Shown here: positions 57,559-64,000 of the stretch, piece by piece
Layout: the number at the start of each line of letters is the position of its first letter
Position numbering within the stretch: position 1 is the first letter of the stretch
Assembly: GCA_028583605.1 (NCBI GenBank)
Contig: CM053328.1
Coordinates: 36,290,722-36,354,721, forward strand
Source of the DNA: Dastarcus helophoroides
Lineage: Eukaryota > Arthropoda > Insecta > Coleoptera > Bothrideridae
Direction of reading: 5' to 3'
DNA: 64,000 nucleotides
Made by a program: the position numbers and the translations under genes
The notes under the pieces: generated by a model
Databases searched by the model: none
Seen by the model: the letters and a program-made list of their open reading frames with translations, nothing else
What the model was told of the DNA's origin: nothing

Positions 57559-57609
57559 TACAGGATATACTTCTTCCGGGATTGGACCGTGTCAAAGAAC
57601 TACTAAAAG

Positions 57610-57654
57610 TGTTCGACGTTTCGCCCACCATCGTAGGGGGCTTCTTCAGGAACA
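57610..57654 (-). ncRNA. Hammerhead-ribozyme-like motif, left arm
   Basis: Minus-strand copy of the motif at 58,099-58,143: TGTTC, CTGAAGA, stem II arms GCCC/GGGC, GAAA, CGTC, GAACA. See that entry for the fold. Confidence 0.55.
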
Positions 57655-57729
57655 AAGAAAGAAAAATAGATGAAATGAGGAAATATGCAAAAATTAATTA
57701 TATCCAATATTCCCAATTACTATAATAGG

Positions 57730-57840
57730 AAGATACGCGAGGCCATCGAAATCCAAAAATTCCCCAATAACATCAACAGAGACGAAGGTTACATGTTTTC
57801 CTCCATCTGGAAACCAACCATCGGAAATCTTCGGAAGTGA
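57730..57840 (+). pseudogene. Penelope-like element, end of GIY-YIG domain
   Basis: 36 residues plus stop: KIREAIEIQKFPNN, INRDEGYMFSSIWKP. In intact elements this is the end of the endonuclease domain fused to the reverse transcriptase. Here it starts without a Met and nothing upstream belongs to the element, so it is a relic of a 5' truncated copy. The match to the family pattern over 30 residues is good. Confidence 0.7.
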
Positions 57841-58098
57841 TCGCACAGACGCGTGGTATATAAAGTTTCCCTTACCCTCTTTCCTGTCAGAAGAGTTTTC
57901 GCCTCTGGTATGGTGGACATACTGAGTTACCGTGCTCTTCTGCCTAAACTTTCTTTTGCACCAAGTTTCGATTCAAAAGAGTTTCGCCTCTGGTATGGTG
58001 GACATACTGAGTTACCGTGCTCTGATGTTTTGAAATTGGCCTTTTATTTTTATTTTTCTTTTTTGCATATTCCCTCATTTCATCTATTTTTCTTTCTT

Positions 58099-58143
58099 TG
58101 TTCCTGAAGAAGCCCCCTACGATGGTGGGCGAAACGTCGAACA
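58099..58143 (+). ncRNA. Hammerhead-ribozyme-like motif, right arm
   Basis: TGTTC-CTGAAGA-(AGCCCCC-TACGATG-GTGGGC)-GAAA-CGTC-GAACA. TGTTC and GAACA pair as a 5-bp stem I. GCCC/GGGC pairs as stem II. CTGANGA and GAAA are intact core strings, and GTC is the usual cleavage triplet. Stem III is reduced to at most one or two pairs, as known for the hammerheads of Penelope-like elements, which are thought to act as dimers. Activity is not shown by the sequence. Confidence 0.6.
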
Positions 58144-58194
58144 CTTTTAGTAGTTCTTTGACACGGTCCAATCCCGGAAGAAGTATATCCTGTA

Positions 58195-59539
58195 CTGACT
58201 CTGGCCGTGGAAGCCTTCGTTATCATCTTCAAAAATAAGTCGATTTTTTTAAATATGAAACTTATTTTTGAAGAGTTGAGATCGATCTTTTAAAAATATC
58301 AATTTTTTGAAAATTTTTTTCTAAATGAAATATCTCCTGCTTTGGAAATTTCATCTTTTTTGAAAATTTTTAACTCCTTTTCAAAATTAGATATCTGTTT
58401 TTAAATATTTTAACTTTTATCTCAAAATTTTTAATTTTTTAAAAAAATTCAATTTTTTCAAATAGTCGACTTATTTTTTAAAATTTTGACCTTTATTTAA
58501 AAATCCCCTTCTTCTTAAAACTTTCCACTTTTTTTATTCCGATTTTCGAGATTTCGACTTTGTAAATCTGACTAATATACGATTTTCTAAAAATTTCACT
58601 TTTTTTGAACGTATTTTTCTAAATTAAATTTTTTTTTGGAAATTTCACCTTTTTTGAAAACTATAATTCCTTTTAAAAATTTGAAATCTGTTTTTGAATA
58701 TTTTAACTTTATCACAAAATTTTGAATTTTTTTGTAAAATTTGCGATTCAAATTTTCGATCTATTTTTCAACATTTTGACTCTTTTAAAAATTCCCCTTC
58801 TTATTCAAACTATACTTTCTTAAATTCTATTTCTTAAAATTTTTGACTTTTGTAAATCTGACTTTAAAATTCGATTTTTTAAAAAATTTTAATTTTCTAG
58901 AAATTTCGACCTTTGAAAACCATTTTGTTTTTATTAAATGTCGACTTTTTTAAAGTGTTTTCAAAATTTGGAAATTTTATAGATAAAAATGTTTTGCAAA
59001 ATTTTCATTTTTACTGAAAATTTTGAATTTTCTTGACATTTCGAGCTTTTTCAAGATTTCGATAATTTCAAATTTTGACTTAGTTTGAAAATTTCAACTG
59101 TCACAATTCGTCTTTTTTCAGAGTCCCAACAAATTTCGATTTATTTTGGAAATTTCGACTGTTCTGGAAACTTCGACTGTTCTGGAAATATCCGACTTTC
59201 TTGAAAATTTTGAATTTTTTAAAAAACTGGACACAAAATGTCGACATTTTTTCACAATTTCAACTTATTTTAAAATTATGACGATTTACTTTTGTAAATT
59301 TGATCTTTTTAAATAGTTCTTTTTAAACAAATTTGAACCTTACTGAAAATTTCGAGCTTTGTTTAAAATTTTGACTATATGACGAAGTTTCGACTTTTTA
59401 AAAAAAAATTCGACTTTTTGAACATTTAAAATGTTTCAAAATTGTGACTTTCCTAAAATGTTAGTACTTTTTCAAAATTTCATTTGTTCTCATTTGAAAA
59501 TGTTGTTAATATTTTGACATTTTCCCAAAATATGAATTT
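58195..59539. repeat. A/T-rich patterned DNA
   Basis: Pyrimidine-rich plus strand, with many TTTCGAC words. No gene seen. Confidence 0.7.
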
Positions 59540-59783
59540 CCTTAAAACATATATGTAATACTTCTATATGGCGTGTTGTGTATAATCGCCACTACAAAAT
59601 GCGTTGTCAAAAAGGTGAGATGAAAGTATATGTCGTACTCTTTGGAGGACAAGCATTCATTCAATTATAGCGGGAACGGATGACGAGATGGGCGGAAACA
59701 CTAATAAATGAATGACAACAAAGATAACTGACGAGAAGCGGGATTGGTTAATAAATTCTGTCCTCCATAAAGACAAACATATA

Positions 59784-62018
59784 CAGGGTGTTACAAAAGT
59801 CCGGGCCGCTACTTCAGGAGCATATTCTACACATTAAAATATGAAAAATGTTGAAATACATTTTTTTCTTTAAATTGCCTCCTAACGGAGATATGACCAT
59901 TTAAAGATGGCGCCCCTAAAGTGGTTTTTTTACTACAAAAAGGTAACGGTTAGTAGCAAAGTCATGAAATTGGGCAATCAGTTAAAGAATTGGATTAGGC
60001 ATATTCTCATGTAACATATTTTTTAAATAAGCAGTAGCGTGGTGTGTAGGGGGTTGCCCGCGATTATTTTTTGCCGTAACTTTTTTGTATTGCAATGTTT
60101 CGACACAAAAGTGCCATAATCGTAAAAAGCAACATTTTTTATACAAAAAAGGTACTTTTTCTCAAAGTCGCTAAAAGTAACCGTTTCCGAGAAAAAGGCG
60201 TTTAAATAATCCTATCCCGTCTTCGAAATTCTAACTAATTTGTATAAGAAAAAATAAGTTGGTCATGCAAACTGATCGTAAAGAAAACAATTGTACTTGA
60301 CAATATCTGCCAGAGATTGACGTTGTGTCACTGATAAAATTTGGTCGTAAGCTGTAAACTTTAGCAGTTTTTGTTGTCAATAGTAAGTGTAGTAGTTTTT
60401 TAACTTTTCATTATTTTGATAAAATGGACTATTCAAATCAAGAAATGGCCGATATGCATTTAATGTACGGGCTTGCAAATTGTAATCGTGCTGAAGCAAG
60501 ACGGCTTTATGCTGAACGTTTTCCTAATAGACACCTACCAGGAGAAAAATTGTTCCAGAAAATTCATGCTCGTTTATGTGAAACAGGAAATTTTGTTTTC
60601 AAAGGCGAACGTGTTGGAAGGCCAAACGCAGAAGTTACTAATTTAGAGGAGCGTGTGCTTCAGCGAGTTGAAGAAGATCCATGTGTCAGCACCAGACAAC
60701 TTGCTTTAGCCGAAGGAGTAAATCACGTAACTATCTGGCGAATTTTGAAATTTTACCAATTTTACCCCTATCATTTTCAAAGAGTGCAAGGGTTACTTGC
60801 TGCTGATTATCCTCCAAGAATAGAATTTTGCAACTGGCTATTGCATAAGATCGCTGAAAATGAGAACTTTCCATCGCTCATATTATTTACGGACGAAGCG
60901 GGTTTTACCAGAAACGGGATACTTAACTTTCACAACATGCATCAGTGGCAAGTTGAAAATCCCAATGCAGTTATTCAGTCGAGACGTCAGCAACATTTTT
61001 CACTTAACATTCGGGGAGGAATAATAGGGGACTCTATAATTGGACCGTTTTTTTTTACCTCATAGGTTAACAGGAGCATCATATAGACATTTTTTGCAAA
61101 CAGAGTTACCCGTGTTACTTGAAAATGTTCCACTCATAACAAGACAGCGAATGTGGATAATGCACGATGGGGCACCTGCCCATTTTAGTGCAGTTGCTAG
61201 GGAATTTTTGAATAACAACTATCATCAACGATGGATAGGTCGAGGAGGTCCGATACCATGGCCAGCTAGGTCTCCTGACCTCAACCCACTCGATTTCTAC
61301 TTATGGGGACATCTAAAGCAGATCGTCTACTCCACACCAGTTGACAATGTCAATGATCTTCGTGAACGAATTGAAAATGGGTTCAACCAGATTCACAATA
61401 CACCAGGCATTTGCGAAAGAGTAAGGAGTTCCCTTAGAAGACGAGCCGAGCAATGTATTGCTGCAGGGGGCAGTAATTTCGAACACTTGCTTTGATTTTT
61501 TTTTTCTTAATTTTGTACTATTTTTATATCGATGCAGTTAGTAGTGGATAAATTAGAAATTTGCAAAACGAATTCTAATAAATGCAACAATTTTGTTTAA
61601 ACGCTTTTTTCTCGGAAACGGTTACTTTTAGCGACTTTGAGAAAAAGTACCTTTTTTGTATAAAAAATGTTGCTTTTTACGATTATGGCACTATTGTGTC
61701 GAAATATTGTAATACAAAAAAGTTACGGCAAAAAATAATCGCGGGCAACCCCCTACACACCACGCTACTGCTTATTTAAAAAATATGTTACATGAGAATA
61801 TGCCTAATCCAATTCTTTAACTGCTTGCCCAATTTCATGACTTTGCTACTAACCGTTAACTTTTTGTAGTAAAAAAACCACTTTAGGGGCGCCATCTTTA
61901 AATGGTCATATCTCCGTTAGGAGGCAATTTAAAGAAAAAAATGTATTTCAACATTTTTCATATTTTAATGTGTAGAATATGCTCCTGAAGTAGCGGCCCG
62001 GACTTTTGTAACACCCTG
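59784..62018 (+). mobile_element. Tc1/mariner element, DD41D type, long inverted repeats
   Basis: 2,235 bp with inverted repeats of about 423 bp (59,784-60,206 and 61,596-62,018) starting CAGGGTGTTACAAAAGTCCG. TA lies outside at both ends. It encodes one transposase broken by a single frame change. The repeats are far longer than the usual 20-30 bp for mariners. Confidence 0.92.
60424..61495 (+). pseudogene. DD41D mariner transposase with one frame break
   Basis: The cut-and-paste transposase. N-terminal helix-turn-helix region includes STRQLALAEGVNHVTIWRIL (residues about 93-112). Catalytic D1 is in LFTDEAGF, D2 in MWIMHDGAPAHF, D3 in SPDLNPLDFYLWG. D2 to D3 are separated by 41 residues, which places it with the DD41D (rosa/VISITOR-like) branch rather than DD34D mariner or DD34E Tc1. 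The frame is open from the ATG at 60,424 (context aaaATGgac) to 61,065 and then from within 61,040 to TGA-type end at 61,495. The break lies in a run of nine T at 61,050-61,058, so either a replication slip has killed it or the run is misread. If the latter, the element may be intact: about 355 residues, normal length. Confidence 0.88.
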
Positions 62019-62329
62019 TATATGTAATACTTCTATATGGCGTGTTGTGTATAATCGCCACTACAAAATGCGTTGTCAAAAACGTGAGATGAAAGTATAT
62101 GTCGTACTCTTTGGAGGACAAGCATTCATTCAATTATAGCGGGAACGGATGACGAGATGGGCGGAAACACTAATAAATGAATGACAACAAAGATAACTGA
62201 CGAGAAGCGGGATTGGTTAATAAATTCTGTCCTCCATAAAGACAAACATATATATATCCATCGCGTCTTTTGAACACAATCGAAGGTACAAAACACGCCA
62301 TAGAGAAGTATTACATATATGCCTTAAAA

Positions 62330-63104
62330 TGACAAATTTTGACATATTTTAGAAATATCAACTCTCACAATTTCAACTTTTTCCAAATTTCGACCTTTTT
62401 GAAAAATATTTGTTATTGAACCTGTACAAAATTTTGAGTTTTTTGAACATTTTAAATGTTCTGAAAATATGACACAAAATGTTGACATTTTTATCAAAAT
62501 TTAGTCGCTTTTTTAAAATTCTGTCTATTTTTTTTTTCGAAATTTTCACCTTGGATAAATTTTTAATTATTTCTTGAAATTTTGAGTTTTTTGAAAATTT
62601 GGTTTTTATTTTTAAAAAATCAACTCCTTTGAAAATTTCGCCTTTAGTGAAAAGTTGAATTATTTAATTTGTTGACATTTTCGAAATGTTTGACTTTTTT
62701 GAAATGTTTTACTTTTTTTCAGAATTTAATTTATTAAAATTTTCACGCTTATCACTTCATTTTTTTTTGTTTTAAAATTTTATCAAGGTTTGGACATTTT
62801 CCAGAAATTTGGATCTTCTAAAAACATATTCATTTTGAAATATTTAAAAAATTTCAATTCTTTCACAATTTCGATGTTTTTGAAATATTTCGAATTTTTT
62901 AGAATTTTAACTTTTTTAACATTTTCTATTTGAAAAATTACATTTTTTTTTTGATTTTTTATTAAAAAATTTGAGTTTTTTGAAAATATTAAATATTTTC
63001 AAATTTTTGACACCAAGTGTTGACTTTTTTGAAATTCGGATCCTTTTCGAAATGTTGGTTTTTTTTTGAAACGTTCAACAATTTTGTTAACTTTTTACTT
63101 CAGT
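62330..63104. repeat. A/T-rich patterned DNA
   Basis: Pyrimidine-rich plus strand, the same texture as before the mariner. No gene seen. Confidence 0.65.
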
Positions 63105-63245
63105 ATCTCCCTGCAGATGATAGCTTGGTTGTCGAAACGCGTTAGAGCAACCTTTGTTATGTTTTTTAATCGTTCTTAGTTTCAGGGGACAAGTTCTGTG
63201 TTTCAATTTTTGAAAATAACCAAGGACCAATCCGTTCCACAAAAA
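63105..63245 (+). repeat. Dispersed hammerhead-type repeat, long copy
   Basis: Plus orientation: ctgcagatgatagcttggtt, gtcgaaacgcgttagagc, aacctttgttatgtttttta, then tttcaggggacaagttctgt and ending ccaaggaccaatccgttcca. It shows the full order from core to ggtggaacgg end. The core string is CTGCAGA, one base off consensus. Confidence 0.75.
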
Positions 63246-63429
63246 AAATTGTTTGTTTTTTTGCAAAATCTCAGTTTTTTAATATTGATATTGCTCCCGT
63301 CATTCGAAGACCCCACGCTCATCTGCCAACTTTCTAAATGTCTTTTTTATCAAATGAGATTTTTTTTCGACATGTTAAATATTTTGTGAAAATTTATCAA
63401 AATTCAATTTTAAGTGGAAATTAATAAGT

Positions 63430-64000
63430 CATCCCAAAGGCACCTCTGTAGGTCGACAATGCTGCAAGTATTTTGGGACGAGCTCCTAGCACTTGCTTCC
63501 CTTAAAGACTACCATTTTAATCCAAGTTTGAATGGAATTCATTCGATTTCGGAAATGTGCAATGGATTTTTTTCCTGAAGAGAGGATTTTACTGGACACT
63601 TCCTCCATATTCCTTTTCTTACAGATTTCCATTTAAATTCGAGCGTGGATGTGGATTTTATCAATTTGATATTAAAATTCAGAAATGTGAAATGAATTTT
63701 TTTCCTGAAGAGAGGATTTTACTGGACACTTCCTCCATATTCCTTTTCTTACAGATTTCCATTTAAATTCGAGCGTGGATGTCGATTTTATCATTTGAAA
63801 TTAAAATTCAGAAATGTGAAATGAATTTTTTTTTCTGAAGAGAGGATTTTACTGGACACTTCCTCCATATTCCTGTTCCTAAAGGCTTCCACTTAAATTG
63901 GAGCGTGGATGTGGCGTCCCATCATTCCAAATTAAAATTCTAAAATGTGAAATGGATTTTTTTTCTGAAGAGAGGATTTTACTGGACACTTCCTCCGTAT
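63430..64000. repeat. Satellite array, 130-bp unit, running off the window
   Basis: The word tctgaagagaggattttact (first base varies) recurs at 63,574, 63,704, 63,834 and 63,964, exactly 130 bp apart. Units carry cacttcctccatattcc and cgtggatgtgg. The first unit (from about 63,430) is diverged. ORFs here come from the repeat. Confidence 0.9.

Larger units (their letters stand above)
57559..58194 (+). mobile_element. Penelope-like element remnant with inverted ends
   Basis: Inverted arms of about 134 bp (57,559-57,692 and 58,061-58,194), nearly identical, enclose 370 bp. Each arm carries a hammerhead-like motif. Inside, 57,730-57,840 encodes REAIEIQKFPNNINRDEGY and SSIWKP, the C-terminal end of the GIY-YIG nuclease of Penelope-like elements (REA.EI...NN.NRD.GY..S..W.P). 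After the stop, a 47-bp phrase (ttttcgcctctggtatggtg and onward) is duplicated at 57,894 and 57,979. The reverse transcriptase is absent. Confidence 0.75.
59548..62321. mobile_element. Short inverted-repeat element with 8-bp target duplication, interrupted by a mariner
   Basis: Ends CATATATGTAATACTTCT at left and its reverse complement at right (with small changes), flanked by CCTTAAAA at 59,540-59,547 and 62,322-62,329. An 8-bp duplication fits hAT or P superfamilies. The left 233 bp is present twice, once on each side of the mariner, differing at one base noted (aaaaaggtgag against aaaaacgtgag). No coding capacity of its own. Confidence 0.8.

Noticed and set aside
1..64000. tRNA, rRNA or CRISPR arrays
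   Set aside because: No tRNA cloverleaf with A and B boxes, no rRNA-like sequence, and no array of short repeats with unique spacers was seen. The tandem arrays are satellites.

Overview
The window is nuclear DNA of an animal, most likely an insect and perhaps a beetle. The evidence is: spliced genes with GT-AG introns; an SLC7-type cationic amino acid transporter of the insect kind; and a dense mix of hAT, Tc1/mariner, Ty3/gypsy, LINE, DIRS-like and Penelope-like elements. Host genes are few and lie between 5.7 and 19.8 kb. Most of the rest is repeats. All calls come from reading the sequence; no database search was made.

Layout. 0-5 kb: a satellite of 281-bp units, then its decayed edge. 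5.7-15.4 kb, minus strand: three consecutive exons of a cationic amino acid transporter. Splice phases match across introns of about 7.5 kb and 0.5 kb. The large intron holds a 132-bp satellite with a five-unit higher-order repeat and 5 kb of patterned A/T-rich DNA. 16.5-16.9 kb, minus: the last two exons of an S6 kinase-like (S6KL-type) protein. 17.06-18.06 kb, plus: an unrecognised gene that looks decayed. 19.07-19.83 kb, minus: a single-exon FUN14-domain gene.

22.3-23.5 kb: remains of a DIRS-like retrotransposon. 24.2-29.8 kb: a Jockey/CR1-like LINE split by a hAT element (26,051-29,410) with a perfect 8-bp target duplication. 31.3-39.5 kb: a 983-bp satellite organised as trimers of about 2.95 kb. 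41.1-43.7 kb: a second copy of the same hAT family in the opposite direction, cut by a LINE tail. 45.5-50.3 kb: a hAT element with another hAT nested inside, each with an exact 8-bp target duplication. 52.3-56.8 kb: a gypsy element with 5' LTR, gag and pol but no integrase core or 3' LTR. 57.6-58.2 kb: a Penelope-like remnant with two inverted hammerhead-ribozyme-like motifs. 59.5-62.3 kb: a short inverted-repeat element with a 233-bp internal duplication, into which a DD41D mariner with 423-bp terminal repeats has jumped. 63.4-64 kb: start of a 130-bp tandem array.

Two themes run through the window. First, the same A/T-rich texture (runs of A or T broken by TCGA and TTCGAAA-like words) forms satellites, fills an intron and fills the interiors of the non-autonomous hAT elements. 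Its purine-rich strand switches from block to block. Second, a dispersed repeat carries a hammerhead-like core and recurs in at least eight places, sometimes as a head-to-head hairpin.
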